A stretch of DNA of 64,000 nucleotides. Origin: Bacillota bacterium. Its GTDB lineage: Bacteria > Bacillota > Clostridia > Christensenellales > SZUA-584. The position numbers were made by a program, and so were the translations under genes. Every line of letters begins with the position of its first letter. The first letter of the stretch is position 1. The notes below the pieces were generated by a model. It worked only from the letters and a program-made list of their open reading frames with translations, was not told the DNA's origin and made no database searches. The DNA lies in contig JAEWTL010000090.1 of assembly GCA_023459495.1 (NCBI GenBank), forward strand, positions 6,064 through 70,063, in the 5' to 3' direction. Positions 49,808 to 58,859 of the stretch are shown piece by piece.

Positions 49808-51343
49808 CTATTTCACGCCTGCCATCAGCAGCCCGATTTCTTCCTTGGTGCAGCAGAAGCCTTCCAGTTCCCCAATTACCTCGCCCTTGTACATGACGAT
49901 GATCCGGTCGGACAGGCGCATGATCTCGCTGAGCTCGCTGGAGATCAGCAGCACGGCCTTTTTCTGCTCCCGGTATTCCAGCAGCTTGCCGTGGATATAT
50001 TCGATGGAGCCGATGTCGACTCCGCGCGTGGGCTGGTTGGCCAGCAGCACCTTGGGATCGGCGGAAAACTCCCGCGCGATGATGATTTTCTGCGCATTGC
50101 CGCCCGAAAGCTGCGACACATTGCCCTTGACGTCCGAGATGCGGATGTCGTAATGTTTGATCATCTCTTCCCGCTTCTTCTCGATCTGTTTTTTTCGCAA
50201 TATGCCGTGGCTGCACACATCCTTCTGGTCGTGATATCCCGCAATGATGTTGTCTGCGATCGTCATGTCCCGGCATAGCCCCTGCTCAAACCGATCCTCC
50301 GGAATGATGGAGATTCCGGAGCGCCGGAGTTCCTTGGGCCAGCTGTTGGTAATCTCCCGGTCGTACAGGAACACCTTGCCTTTGGTGCTGCGCATCAGTC
50401 CGGTCAATACCTTGGAGAGCTCGCTTTGCCCATTGCCTTCCACACCCGCGATGCCCAGTATCTCGCCTTCGCGGATCTCGAAGCTGACGTCCTTCACGAC
50501 CTCCTTGCCGTCGCTGTTGGTGGTGGAAATATGCTCCACGCGGTAAGCAACGGGGCTCTGCGACAGGTCAACAGCACAGCATTCGTGCACCACCACCTCG
50601 CGCCCGACCATCAGCCGGGATATCTCCGCTTCGTTGGTCTTGGTTTTCTCCAGTTCGCCCACCACCTTGCCACGCTTGATGACGGTGATGGTATCCGCAA
50701 GGGCCATAACCTCGCGAAGCTTGTGCGTGATGATGATGATGGTCTTGCCCTGGCTTTGCAGCTCCTTGAGGCTGACGATGAGTTCGTCCACCTCCTGCGG
50801 AGTCAGCACTGCGGTAGGCTCGTCGAGTATCAGGATATCCACCTCACGGTAGAGCATCTTCAATATCTCGACGCGCTGCTGCTGTCCTACGGATATATCC
50901 TCTATCTTTGAGTTGGCGTCGAGATCGAACTTGTACCTGTCGATAACCTCCTGAACCAACCGAATCTCCTGCTTTTTATCCACCAGCGGAAAATGGAGCT
51001 CCCCTTTTCCGATCCTGATCCGCCGGGTTTTCTCAATGCCGAGCACCACGTTCTCGTATATGCTCAGGCTGGGTACCAGCTTGAAATGCTGGTGGGCCAT
51101 ACCAAGCCCCTCATGAATGGCGTCCAGAGGCGACTTGAAATGCGCTTCCTTCCCGTTGATCAGGATCTGGCCGCTCGTCGGCTTCAGCAAGCCGTACAAC
51201 ATATTCATCAGCGTGGTCTTGCCCGCGCCGTTCTCGCCTACTATGGCTTTGATCTCACCTTTTTTTACGCTGAGGCTGATATTGTCGTTGGCTGTAAAGT
51301 CACCGAACCGTTTGGTCAGGTTGTGGATTTCAATTACATTCAT
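49808..51343 (-). CDS. Nucleoside ABC transporter ATPase (two ABC domains)
   Basis: The 511-residue protein has two fused ATPase domains, as in the sugar/nucleoside CUT2 and BMP systems (NupO/YufO-like). Domain 1: Walker A GENGAGKTTLMN, signature ISVGQQQRVEILKML, LILDEPTAVL. Domain 2: degenerate Walker A GVEGNGQSELSK, signature LSGGNAQKIIIARE, and LLANQPTRGVDIG. ATG 51343 (MNVIEIHNLTKRFG) matches the family start; ATG 51352 is also possible, closer to the GAGGAG site. It powers uptake through the two permeases. Confidence 0.92.
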   Translation of the reverse strand: MNVIEIHNLTKRFGDFTANDNISLSVKKGEIKAIVGENGAGKTTLMNMLYGLLKPTSGQILINGKEAHFKSPLDAIHEGLGMAHQHFKLVPSLSIYENVVLGIEKTRRIRIGKGELHFPLVDKKQEIRLVQEVIDRYKFDLDANSKIEDISVGQQQRVEILKMLYREVDILILDEPTAVLTPQEVDELIVSLKELQSQGKTIIIITHKLREVMALADTITVIKRGKVVGELEKTKTNEAEISRLMVGREVVVHECCAVDLSQSPVAYRVEHISTTNSDGKEVVKDVSFEIREGEILGIAGVEGNGQSELSKVLTGLMRSTKGKVFLYDREITNSWPKELRRSGISIIPEDRFEQGLCRDMTIADNIIAGYHDQKDVCSHGILRKKQIEKKREEMIKHYDIRISDVKGNVSQLSGGNAQKIIIAREFSADPKVLLANQPTRGVDIGSIEYIHGKLLEYREQKKAVLLISSELSEIMRLSDRIIVMYKGEVIGELEGFCCTKEEIGLLMAGVK

Positions 51344-51454
51344 GGGCCTCATCTTCTCCTCAACTTCGGGTCTCGTTTGCGTTAAACCGCCCAGAGCCGG
51401 GCTTATCACCCGGTTCTGGGCGCGTTTTAACTGCTTATTTACGCTTTTAATCGC

Positions 51455-52687
51455 TTACTGCGCAAAGGTTACGTTGCTCAGGGTGTCAAGGGTCTCGCCA
51501 GCCTGCGCGTCGGTCACAACGATGGTGCCGTCCGCGATCTTGGACGCTACGTCGGCAACATACGCTTTGATCTCTTCCCACTTGGCCTGGCCGCTCTCCT
51601 GAACCGCAGCGCCGATGGTGGCCAGATCCGTGATGCCCGTTGCGCCGGAGCCGAGGCTGTAGAAGATGGACTGGCCGAGCTGCTCGGACAGGGTGCCTTC
51701 GATGAGCGCCTTGGAGAGCTCATAAACCGGAACTTCCGTGTTCTTTAGAACGCTGGTCAGCACATAGCCCGGCTGATCCGTATCCCGGTTGGCATCGACC
51801 TGGACCGCTAGCTTCTGAACTTCGTTGGCCTTCGCCGTTACGCCGTCGCCCACCGTACCGGCACAGGCGAACACCACGTTGGCGCCCTGCGAATACATGG
51901 TATTGGCAATCTGCGAGCCGGTAGCCGAGTCGGAGAATCCGGCGGAGTAGTCGGAGTAGTAGGTGTAGTTAACGCCCAGCTCGGACGCAACGTAGTTGAC
52001 GCCTTCCGCAAAGCCGTAGCTGAACACCGTGATGCCCGCGGAATTGGTGCCGCCGATGAAGCCCACCGTACGGCCGCCTTCATCAACAGAGGTCAGCGCA
52101 TAGCCTTCGCCGAACAGCACGTCCTGGTTCTCGATCACCTGTGCAGCCAGCACGCCGGCGAGGAACGAGGCCTCATGTACGTCAAACAGTACCGAAATGA
52201 CATTGGGCTGAATGGTATTGCCCGCTTCATCCTTGTTGGGTTCGGCGTTGAACACCACGAACGTGGTATCCGGATACTGCGCCGCAATCGCCTGCTCGCC
52301 GCCCACACCGTTGATCAGCGCTTCAAAGTTGTACTCCAGCGAGAAGATCAGGTCATAGCCTTCTTCAGCCAGCGCAGCGAGAGCGCCGTCGATGTCTTCC
52401 GTCTCAACAACCTTGGTCTCTGCGCCAAATTCGGTCTTCACTTTGTCGAGGCCCACAACAGCGGACTGATTGTAGCCGTTGTCATTCTGGCCCGCAGCCG
52501 AGGTGATCACCGCGATCTTAACATCCGCGGCGACCGGAGCGGTGCTGGTTTCAGCAGCCGGTTCGCTGCTGGAGGGCTGGGTGCTTGCCGTTTCGGACGG
52601 CTTCGAAGAATCTCCGCAGGCCGCGAGGGCAAAGATCATGACAGCCGCCAACATCATGCTGACAAGAATTCTGAGTGGCTTTTTCAT
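51455..52687 (-). CDS. BMP-family nucleoside-binding lipoprotein
   Basis: The 410-residue substrate-binding lipoprotein of the basic membrane protein (PnrA-like) family has a signal peptide and lipobox LAAC (Cys near residue 24), a Ser/Thr/Glu-rich linker, then VITSAAGQNDNGYNQSAVVGL and EGYDLIFSLEYNF, GFIGGTNSAGITVFSYGF, VFACAGTVGDGV. Family members bind purine nucleosides, and others bind uridine or a broad range. It delivers the substrate to the permeases. GGAGGAACCA precedes ATG 52687. A gap of about 110 bases to the ATPase gene contains a weak hairpin. Confidence 0.92.
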   Translation of the reverse strand: MKKPLRILVSMMLAAVMIFALAACGDSSKPSETASTQPSSSEPAAETSTAPVAADVKIAVITSAAGQNDNGYNQSAVVGLDKVKTEFGAETKVVETEDIDGALAALAEEGYDLIFSLEYNFEALINGVGGEQAIAAQYPDTTFVVFNAEPNKDEAGNTIQPNVISVLFDVHEASFLAGVLAAQVIENQDVLFGEGYALTSVDEGGRTVGFIGGTNSAGITVFSYGFAEGVNYVASELGVNYTYYSDYSAGFSDSATGSQIANTMYSQGANVVFACAGTVGDGVTAKANEVQKLAVQVDANRDTDQPGYVLTSVLKNTEVPVYELSKALIEGTLSEQLGQSIFYSLGSGATGITDLATIGAAVQESGQAKWEEIKAYVADVASKIADGTIVVTDAQAGETLDTLSNVTFAQ

Positions 52688-52712
52688 TGGTTCCTCCTGA
52701 ATATTTTTATTT

Positions 52713-53432
52713 TTACTTATTAATGTAAAACTTGAATTTATCTGTCCGGTAGTGACACTTGAACAGCTCCACCGGGACTTCCTTACCTTTGATGATCCCA
52801 TAGGTGATTCCGCTGAACAAAAGCACCGGCTGGCCTTCGCTGATCTGCAGGTAATCCGCGACATCGTCATAGGCGCTCATGGCCTCGAACGTGCGGGTGG
52901 ACCGGGTGAATTTCACGCCAAACTCCGTCTCCAGTATTCGGTAGAGCGAGTCCTTGCTGAAATCGTGCTTTTCAATGCCTTCAAAGTACTTATACGGGAG
53001 CGTCGCGATTGTGGTGTTGAGCGCTTCGTCGTCGGCGTAGTAGATCCGGTGCAGCTCAAAGATGTCTGTATTGTCGTTAATCTCGAGCTTTCTGGCTCTC
53101 TGCTTGTCGCATTTGACAATCTGCTGGCTGATCACCTTTCGGCCGGGCGTCAACCCCAGTTCCTTGATGGCATCGGTACAGCTGGCCATGGAGATCAGAT
53201 CCTGCTTGAACGTGTTGCCTTTAACGAACGTCCCTTTTCCGTGGATGCGGTAGAGATAGCCTTCATTGACCAGCTCGTCGATCGCACGGCGCACCGTTAT
53301 GCGGCTGACATCGTTCTGGGCCACCAGTTCGTACTCACTGGGAATAGCTTCCCCTTCCCCGACTTCCTCATTCTCGATCATTTCAATGAGCTTGTGTTTC
53401 AGGACGTAATACTTCGGCAGTTTATCGTACAT
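52713..53432 (-). CDS. GntR-family (HutC-type) regulator
   Basis: The 239-residue regulator has a winged-helix DNA-binding domain (residues about 8-72, VSRITVRRAIDELVNEGYLYR and GKGTFV) and a UTRA effector domain (about 90-235, EINDNTDIFELHRIYY, RTFEAMSAYDDVADYLQI). HutC-type members sense small metabolites such as phosphosugars. It is first in the operon, 25 bases before the BMP gene, and behind a promoter with a perfect palindrome, so autoregulation is likely. ATG 53432 (five bases after GGAGG) is preferred over GTG 53444. Confidence 0.92.
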   Translation of the reverse strand: MYDKLPKYYVLKHKLIEMIENEEVGEGEAIPSEYELVAQNDVSRITVRRAIDELVNEGYLYRIHGKGTFVKGNTFKQDLISMASCTDAIKELGLTPGRKVISQQIVKCDKQRARKLEINDNTDIFELHRIYYADDEALNTTIATLPYKYFEGIEKHDFSKDSLYRILETEFGVKFTRSTRTFEAMSAYDDVADYLQISEGQPVLLFSGITYGIIKGKEVPVELFKCHYRTDKFKFYINK

Positions 53433-53463
53433 ATGCGCCTCCACCTTAATCCGGAATCGCTCT

Positions 53464-53487
53464 ACTTGTTATGATGTCATAACAAGT
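53464..53487. promoter_or_regulatory. Perfect palindromic operator for the GntR regulator
   Basis: ACTTGTTATGA-TG-TCATAACAAGT: 11-base perfect arms with a 2-base spacer. It lies just after the predicted transcription start and 32 bases before the GntR start codon, so binding would block the RNA polymerase. Confidence 0.8.
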
Positions 53488-53495
53488 TTACGGTT

Positions 53496-53524
53496 ACAAT
53501 ACTATAAACACATACACATGTCAA
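53496..53524 (-). promoter_or_regulatory. Promoter of the nucleoside operon
   Basis: On the minus strand: perfect -35 TTGACA (plus 53519-53524), a 17-base spacer and -10 TATTGT (plus 53496-53501). The transcript would start near 53489. Confidence 0.7.
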
Positions 53525-53631
53525 GCATGAGTAAAGGTCTGTTTCAGAAAAAATCATTACCATTTTACGGTATGTTCACGTGGTCTTTAACCGTCCCACT
53601 GTTCAACCTTTATAATGCGCACAACGCAAAA

Positions 53632-53649
53632 AGCCCGGCGAACCGGGCT
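53632..53649 (-). terminator. Terminator of the arabinan transport operon
   Basis: AGCCCGG-CGAA-CCGGGCT with five A before it on the plus strand, that is TTTTT after the stem on the minus strand. It ends the operon coming from 60.9 kb. Confidence 0.85.
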
Positions 53650-53682
53650 CACTTGTTATATTTCTTTCTTAATAGCAGAGGT

Positions 53683-54804
53683 CTACGCCAGCAGGTTCGT
53701 ATCGTCCGCTTTGGAGAACAGATGCGTCATGTCCGCCGGAAAGCGGAAGTGGATTTCTGTCAGCCGCCCGATACCGCCGTTGAATTCACGCGGTAACTCC
53801 ACCGTGGGTACGCGAATGATTGCGTCACGCCCGTCTACGCTGACATGCAGGTGCAGCTCGCTGCCCATCATCTCCGATACGTCCACAATCGCAGTGATTG
53901 CGCCCTCCTCGTTGTGCCGTGCAATGCTGATGTGCTCCGGCCGCACCCCAAGTGTGATCTCCTGTGCTTCCGCACCCTTCTCCGATAGCCTTTTGCCCAT
54001 CTCTTCCGGCAGCGGGGTCGACACGCCCTGCAGTTCGACCCGATAGCTGCCGCCTGCCTTTTCCAGCTTAGCATCGAAGAAGTTCATCTGCGGTGTACCG
54101 ATAAAACCAGCGACGAACAGGTTAGCCGGATGGTTAAACACCTGCTGCGGCGTGCCAATCTGCTGGATAAGACCATCCTTCATGATCACAATGCGGTCTC
54201 CCAGCGTCATGGCTTCGGTCTGGTCGTGCGTGACGTAGATAAATGTGGTATTGACATCCTGTCGCAGTTTGATGATTTCCGCACGCATCTGATTGCGCAG
54301 CTTCGCGTCGAGGTTGGAGAGCGGTTCATCCATCAGGAACACCTTGGGATGGCGTACGATGGCCCTCCCGATGGCCACACGCTGTCGCTGCCCGCCCGAG
54401 AGCGCCTTGGGCTTGCGCTGCAGCAGCTCGGTAATACCGAGTATTTCCGATGCTTCCCTCACCTTCGCGTCGATCTCCGGCTTTTTAAAATGCCGAAGCT
54501 TCAAAGCGAACGCCATATTCTCGTATACCGTCATGTGCGGGTAAAGCGCATAATTCTGGAACACCATCGCAATATCCCTGTCCTTGGGCGCCACGTCGTT
54601 AACGAGTGCATCGTCGATGTAAAGCTCGCCCTCGGAAATTTCCTCAAGCCCCGCCACCATGCGCAGCGTTGTGGACTTGCCACAGCCTGACGGCCCAACC
54701 AGCACGATAAATTCTTTATCGGCAATGTCGAGACTAAAGTCCTCAACCGCAACAACGCTCTTCTCGTAAATCTTTTTAATATTTTTCAATGTAACATTTG
54801 CCAT
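53683..54804 (-). CDS. MsmX/UgpC-type sugar ABC transporter ATPase
   Basis: The 373-residue ATPase has Walker A GPSGCGKSTTLRMVAG, signature LSGGQRQRVAIGRAI, LMDEPLSNLDAKLR and switch His YVTHDQTEAM, plus a C-terminal TOBE/OB domain (about 240-365) typical of MsmX, UgpC and MalK. Such ATPases often serve several CUT1 sugar transporters. Here it sits in the operon with its permeases and binding protein, which is less usual in Firmicutes where it is often unlinked. ATG 54804; five-base gap to the YesL-like gene. Confidence 0.92.
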   Translation of the reverse strand: MANVTLKNIKKIYEKSVVAVEDFSLDIADKEFIVLVGPSGCGKSTTLRMVAGLEEISEGELYIDDALVNDVAPKDRDIAMVFQNYALYPHMTVYENMAFALKLRHFKKPEIDAKVREASEILGITELLQRKPKALSGGQRQRVAIGRAIVRHPKVFLMDEPLSNLDAKLRNQMRAEIIKLRQDVNTTFIYVTHDQTEAMTLGDRIVIMKDGLIQQIGTPQQVFNHPANLFVAGFIGTPQMNFFDAKLEKAGGSYRVELQGVSTPLPEEMGKRLSEKGAEAQEITLGVRPEHISIARHNEEGAITAIVDVSEMMGSELHLHVSVDGRDAIIRVPTVELPREFNGGIGRLTEIHFRFPADMTHLFSKADDTNLLA

Positions 54805-54809
54805 AATAT

Positions 54810-55508
54810 TTATGCTCCTTTCATTTGACTCTGCTCATAGGGCTCAATGATGCGTCTTTGCATTGTTTGATTAATGGCAGTGCAAATAATCAGCTGCTGC
54901 AGCGAGAACCAGATAAACAGCAGAAGAACCACAGTATACGGGAAAAGCGCCACTATTAATAAGGCCATAACGACTATACTGCCGATAATCACAAGATTGG
55001 TTTTCCATTCGGTCACCATCAGTATCCAGGCGTTCCGGGCAATATGCCTGCCTTTCAGGTCCAGCGCGGACATCAGCACGAACGCATAGCTTCCAAACAG
55101 CACGCCCAGCCCCAACAGGAATAGCCCCAGCGCTCCGGGCAGTATGCCGCCGCCCGATATGCTGATGCTGAGGGCATAGTAGCTGTCAAACAGCAGGAAC
55201 GCCACGAGCAGACCAAATGGCATAGCTTTAAAGAAGTCTGCCCTGAACTCCTGCCAGAAATCGCTCCAGAGAAAACAGTTCCCTTCCCGCACCAGCTTTA
55301 TCAGCACCCTGTTCATGCCGCAGACAGCCGCCGGTATTGTCACAACGGTAATACTGAACATGAGAAACACAAGGTTCAATGTAACGAGCTTCCACGGATG
55401 CGTCGTGAGCAGGAAGAAGAACCGCTTGGTCCCTTTTTGGGGCGGCAGTTCCGTTACGCCCGGTCCGGGCGCAAATCTTTTTCTTTTGATCAGCTCCGTT
55501 ACGTTCAT
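54810..55508 (-). CDS. YesL-like DUF624 membrane protein
   Basis: The 232-residue protein has about five membrane helices and belongs to DUF624/YesL: the opening TTHPWKLVTLNLVFLMFSITVVTIPAAVCGMNR is typical (helix-rich, P-A-x-CGMNR). YesL-like genes frequently lie in sugar ABC and glycosidase operons of Firmicutes, with unknown role. It may assist the transporter or sense its state. It lies between the second permease and the ATPase. ATG 55508 follows AAGGATGAGAAC. Confidence 0.85.
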   Translation of the reverse strand: MNVTELIKRKRFAPGPGVTELPPQKGTKRFFFLLTTHPWKLVTLNLVFLMFSITVVTIPAAVCGMNRVLIKLVREGNCFLWSDFWQEFRADFFKAMPFGLLVAFLLFDSYYALSISISGGGILPGALGLFLLGLGVLFGSYAFVLMSALDLKGRHIARNAWILMVTEWKTNLVIIGSIVVMALLIVALFPYTVVLLLFIWFSLQQLIICTAINQTMQRRIIEPYEQSQMKGA

Positions 55509-55518
55509 GTTCTCATCC

Positions 55519-56409
55519 TTAATTCTTCATACCTGTCATCACGATACCCTCTACAAAGTAACGCTGACCGATGAGATAGACGACCACACCCGGCAAAAAC
55601 GAAAGGCAGGTGGCCGCAAACATCCCCGCGTAATCATTTTTAAACGAGCCCATGAACGTGGTCAGCCCTACCGCCATCGTGTACTTTTCCCGCGAGGAAA
55701 TATAAATTGTTTGCTGCAGGAGATCGTTCCAGGTCGTAATGAAGATTAACAGTGCCACAACGATAATTGCCGGCCGGATAGAGGGAACAATGATGCTTAC
55801 CAGCGTACGCATATAGCCTGCTCCATCGATCGTCGCCGACTCGTCCAGCTCTTTAGGAAGCGTCCTGATAAACTGCCTGATAAGAAAGATATTAAACGCT
55901 CCTCCTCCGCAAAGATACGGAAGTATCAGCGGCCAGTATGTATCTGTAAGCCCCAGACTCGACCATGCGATGTAGAGCGGAATAAGCGTTACCATCGTCG
56001 GCAGCAGCATCGAACCCACACAGAGCGCAAATAAAAACGCTTTTCCTTTAAAGCGCAGCCGCGCAAAAGCATACCCGCATAATATCGCCGTAATCGTTCC
56101 GAAAACGACACAGGGAACGACAATAGTCAGCGTATTTCCTAAATACCGCCAAAAATCAAAAGTAGTCGGTTTTATGTTGTAATTCGAAAACAACCATTCT
56201 GACGGGAAAAACTGTGGCGGCCATTTAAATATTTCGAGGCTTTTCATCAGCGAAGAACGAACCATCCACCATATCGGCAGCATGACTGCCGCAGCAATTA
56301 AGATGATGATAATTAACGAAATGATATCCGCAATCTGCTCGCTTCTCTTTTTACTTTTCAAAGAGCTCTTAATGAGCACTCTATTATCTTTTTTTGCGGC
56401 TTCGTTCAT
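55519..56409 (-). CDS. CUT1 sugar ABC permease (MalG-type)
   Basis: The 296-residue membrane protein has six helices and the EAA loop DESATIDGAGYMRTLVSIIVP, with the late-permease end YFVEGIVMTGMKN typical of MalG-type partners. It forms the pore with the MalF-type protein and binds the ATPase. Several starts are possible (56430, 56418, 56409); ATG 56409 is used as it is best spaced from GGGAGGAG. Overlap with the upstream gene is 26 bases. Confidence 0.88.
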   Translation of the reverse strand: MNEAAKKDNRVLIKSSLKSKKRSEQIADIISLIIIILIAAAVMLPIWWMVRSSLMKSLEIFKWPPQFFPSEWLFSNYNIKPTTFDFWRYLGNTLTIVVPCVVFGTITAILCGYAFARLRFKGKAFLFALCVGSMLLPTMVTLIPLYIAWSSLGLTDTYWPLILPYLCGGGAFNIFLIRQFIRTLPKELDESATIDGAGYMRTLVSIIVPSIRPAIIVVALLIFITTWNDLLQQTIYISSREKYTMAVGLTTFMGSFKNDYAGMFAATCLSFLPGVVVYLIGQRYFVEGIVMTGMKN

Positions 56410-57346
56410 TTTTATCATCTCCTCCCTCATTATATATCCAACTTTTGGATGTTGCGAACAATATAAAGGCTAATATTGCGGCCACGATAAAGAACACAAA
56501 CGCAATCGCGCCGGCTTTTCCCAACTCCCTGCCTCGAAACCCGATCTGGTACATCAAATATGTCATAAACATTGTCGATTTCCCCGGTCCACCTTTTGTA
56601 ACGGCCAGCGCGGGTACGACAACTTGCAGATTGACGACAAGGCTCATCAAAAGATTATAGAAAATGATCGGAGTCATGGAGGGGATCGTGACGTTCCAAA
56701 ACCGCTGCCAGGCGTTTGCGCCGTCTATTTCCGCAGCCTCGTGATATACCCGGGGCACGTTTTGAAGCCCTGCCAAAAATATGACGATCAGGTTACCGGA
56801 TGTCCAAACAGCGATCATGGCCAGCGACGGTATGGCCGTGTCCGCAGAAGACAGGAATAAGGATTTATCTAAGCCTAAATTCACAAGGATATAGTTGATC
56901 AGACCGCCATCGTATTTTAATAAGAACCACCAGCTGATCATGACCGCGGTAGCGGGCAGGATATACGGAATATAGAAAACCGCTCGGAAGAATCCGCGGG
57001 CGGGGATCTTGCGGTTTAAGAGCATCGCGATAATCATGGAGTAAACGATACTTCCAACAACGGCGATCAGCGCGAAAACTACTGTTACTTTAATTGAATT
57101 GAGAAAATCAATACTCGGATTTTTAAATATTTCAACAAAATTATCAAACCCAACAAACTTGACCGGCGGCAAAGTACCACCTTGAATAAAATGGCCTACG
57201 TTGAGGTCCGTTAAACTAATGCCGAAAACAGCCATTAAAGGTATATATGTAATCAGCGACAAACCAAGAAGCGCGGGAATTAAAAAGAGATATGCTGCGC
57301 GCTGTTCCTTGATTGCAATCTTTGCCCTCTTTTTCTTACTTTTCAT
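56384..57346 (-). CDS. CUT1 sugar ABC permease (MalF-type)
   Basis: The 320-residue protein has six helices, a basic start (MKSKKKRAK) and the EAA motif HEAAEIDGANAWQRFWNVTIPS. PFLIPAL-type opening is AAYLFLIPALLGLSLIT. It pairs with the MalG-type permease. ATG 57346 is used; a longer in-frame version would run into the intergenic hairpin and has no site. The ribosome site itself is weak (GGAAAGTGGG). The coding sequence is somewhat AT-richer than neighbouring genes. Confidence 0.88.
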   Translation of the reverse strand: MKSKKKRAKIAIKEQRAAYLFLIPALLGLSLITYIPLMAVFGISLTDLNVGHFIQGGTLPPVKFVGFDNFVEIFKNPSIDFLNSIKVTVVFALIAVVGSIVYSMIIAMLLNRKIPARGFFRAVFYIPYILPATAVMISWWFLLKYDGGLINYILVNLGLDKSLFLSSADTAIPSLAMIAVWTSGNLIVIFLAGLQNVPRVYHEAAEIDGANAWQRFWNVTIPSMTPIIFYNLLMSLVVNLQVVVPALAVTKGGPGKSTMFMTYLMYQIGFRGRELGKAGAIAFVFFIVAAILAFILFATSKSWIYNEGGDDKNERSRKKR

Positions 57347-57380
57347 GTTTTTTACCCACTTTCCTGGATATAAAACCAGG

Positions 57381-57419
57381 GGGGCGCCCACATACGTATT
57401 TTTGCTTTTCAGGCGCCCC
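57381..57419 (-). terminator. GC hairpin between binding-protein and permease genes
   Basis: GGGGCGCC and GGCGCCCC form an all-GC 8-pair stem around a 23-base AT-rich loop, extended by two G-T pairs. No T-tract follows on the minus strand, so it probably acts as a 3' stabiliser for the binding-protein mRNA or causes partial termination. Confidence 0.55.
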
Positions 57420-57458
57420 TTGTTACTCAACCGTTACTTCACAACAAACAATCGTTTC

Positions 57459-58859
57459 TTAACCATCGAGTGCAGTTTGCATCGCATCATGCGTTTCTGC
57501 GATAACCTCTTCAACCGTTTTACTACCGTTAATTGCTTCAACCATTGCCGGCCGTAATACATTGTAAATTTCATAGGTGTTTGGCGTGTAGTACCATGCC
57601 GTAGATTTGGTTACGTCAAAGTCTAATGCGACGTCTACTATAGCCGTTTTGTAGGCTTCGGCTGTTAACGGCTGGCGCAGTTCGCAATCATCCACCCAGG
57701 ATTTCAGCAGAGCCGGATCCGTGTACCAATTCAATTTGGTAGGCATCCACCATCCAGCCATAATCGTGGTCATATTGTTGTCTTCGCTGTTGTACCATCT
57801 CAGGAAGTCCGCAGCTTCTTCAGGGTGCTGCGTCGTGGCAAATACGCCTGTCGGGCCGCCCGTGCAGATATTCACCTTCTGTTTCATATAGGGCAGAACG
57901 CCAACACCGTAATCAATACCGTCAAGACCCGCTCTGAATCCAGTGGCCCACTGTCCCTCAGTACACATGGCAACGTTTCCTGCGCCGAGCGAGCTGGCAA
58001 AACCGTTATCCTGAGTTCCGTCGTTTAACGGCGCAACGTGTTCCACAAGGTGCAGGTCAACTACCTTTTGAATAGCCTCGATAGCCGCATCATCAAAGGT
58101 TACCGACTTGCCGTCAGGCGAGAAGAAGCTGCCGCCGTTTGAAAGCGCCCAAACTTCGAGCTGCCATGTATATTGGTTGACATAAGCGCCGTACTGGACG
58201 ATGTTGTTCTCGTCGAAACCGTCTTCGCCCGGATGTTTGCCATTGGCATCAAGCGTCAGCTTCTTGGCAACTTCAATAAATTCATCCCATGACCATGCTC
58301 CATCAAGAGTAGCGGAAGGATAAGCTACGCCGGCGTCATCGAACATTTTCTTGTTGTACCAAAGTCCGAGGACTTCGTTAGCTGCAGAATAGGCAACAGT
58401 CTTACCTTCGTATTTGAACGCAAGATAGTCCAGCGGCAAATTCTCCTGACCTGCATAGATATCGACATCAGACAGCAGTCCATCCTTAGCCCAGCCTATA
58501 ACGGTGTCTTCCGCGACCATGCCACAATCCGGCATCTCGCCTGACGTCGCCATGGTCTGAAGCTTTTCGTTATATTCGTCGCGCCCGATCTGCAGCGCTT
58601 TAACATATACTTTGTCCTGCAGGCCATTGTATACGTCCAGTACTTTCTGTGTCGTTTCCTGTTCCGCGGGATCCCCCCATAATGAGAACGTGATCGTAAT
58701 CCTATCCTCTTGCGAAGGCGACGTGGAAGCTGTCTCTGCGCCACTGTTGGGCGCACCGCTTGTGTCACTTGGTACTGTCGGCTGTCCGCAGGCGGCAAAG
58801 CCAAACAACATGGCAACACAAAGCAGGATCCCAATGATCTTCTTCATTTCCTTCATCAT
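57459..58859 (-). CDS. Sugar-binding lipoprotein of a CUT1 transporter
   Basis: The 466-residue extracellular solute-binding protein (family 1) has a signal peptide and lipobox FAAC (Cys near residue 24), Ser/Gly-rich linker, then ITITFSLWGDPAEQETTQKVLDVYN. GWAKDGLLSDVD, SNGGSFFSPDGKSVTFDD and AADFLRWYNSEDN are typical. Its neighbours (GH127, GH51) suggest that it captures arabino-oligosaccharides. AAAGGAAGTGTAA lies before ATG 58859. It is 62 bases downstream of the GH127 gene and followed by a GC hairpin. Confidence 0.9.
   Translation of the reverse strand: MMKEMKKIIGILLCVAMLFGFAACGQPTVPSDTSGAPNSGAETASTSPSQEDRITITFSLWGDPAEQETTQKVLDVYNGLQDKVYVKALQIGRDEYNEKLQTMATSGEMPDCGMVAEDTVIGWAKDGLLSDVDIYAGQENLPLDYLAFKYEGKTVAYSAANEVLGLWYNKKMFDDAGVAYPSATLDGAWSWDEFIEVAKKLTLDANGKHPGEDGFDENNIVQYGAYVNQYTWQLEVWALSNGGSFFSPDGKSVTFDDAAIEAIQKVVDLHLVEHVAPLNDGTQDNGFASSLGAGNVAMCTEGQWATGFRAGLDGIDYGVGVLPYMKQKVNICTGGPTGVFATTQHPEEAADFLRWYNSEDNNMTTIMAGWWMPTKLNWYTDPALLKSWVDDCELRQPLTAEAYKTAIVDVALDFDVTKSTAWYYTPNTYEIYNVLRPAMVEAINGSKTVEEVIAETHDAMQTALDG

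Noticed and set aside
48778..49896. 372-codon plus-strand frame opposite the permease and ATPase genes
   Set aside because: No motif and no ribosome site; it crosses two genuine genes of the nucleoside transporter.
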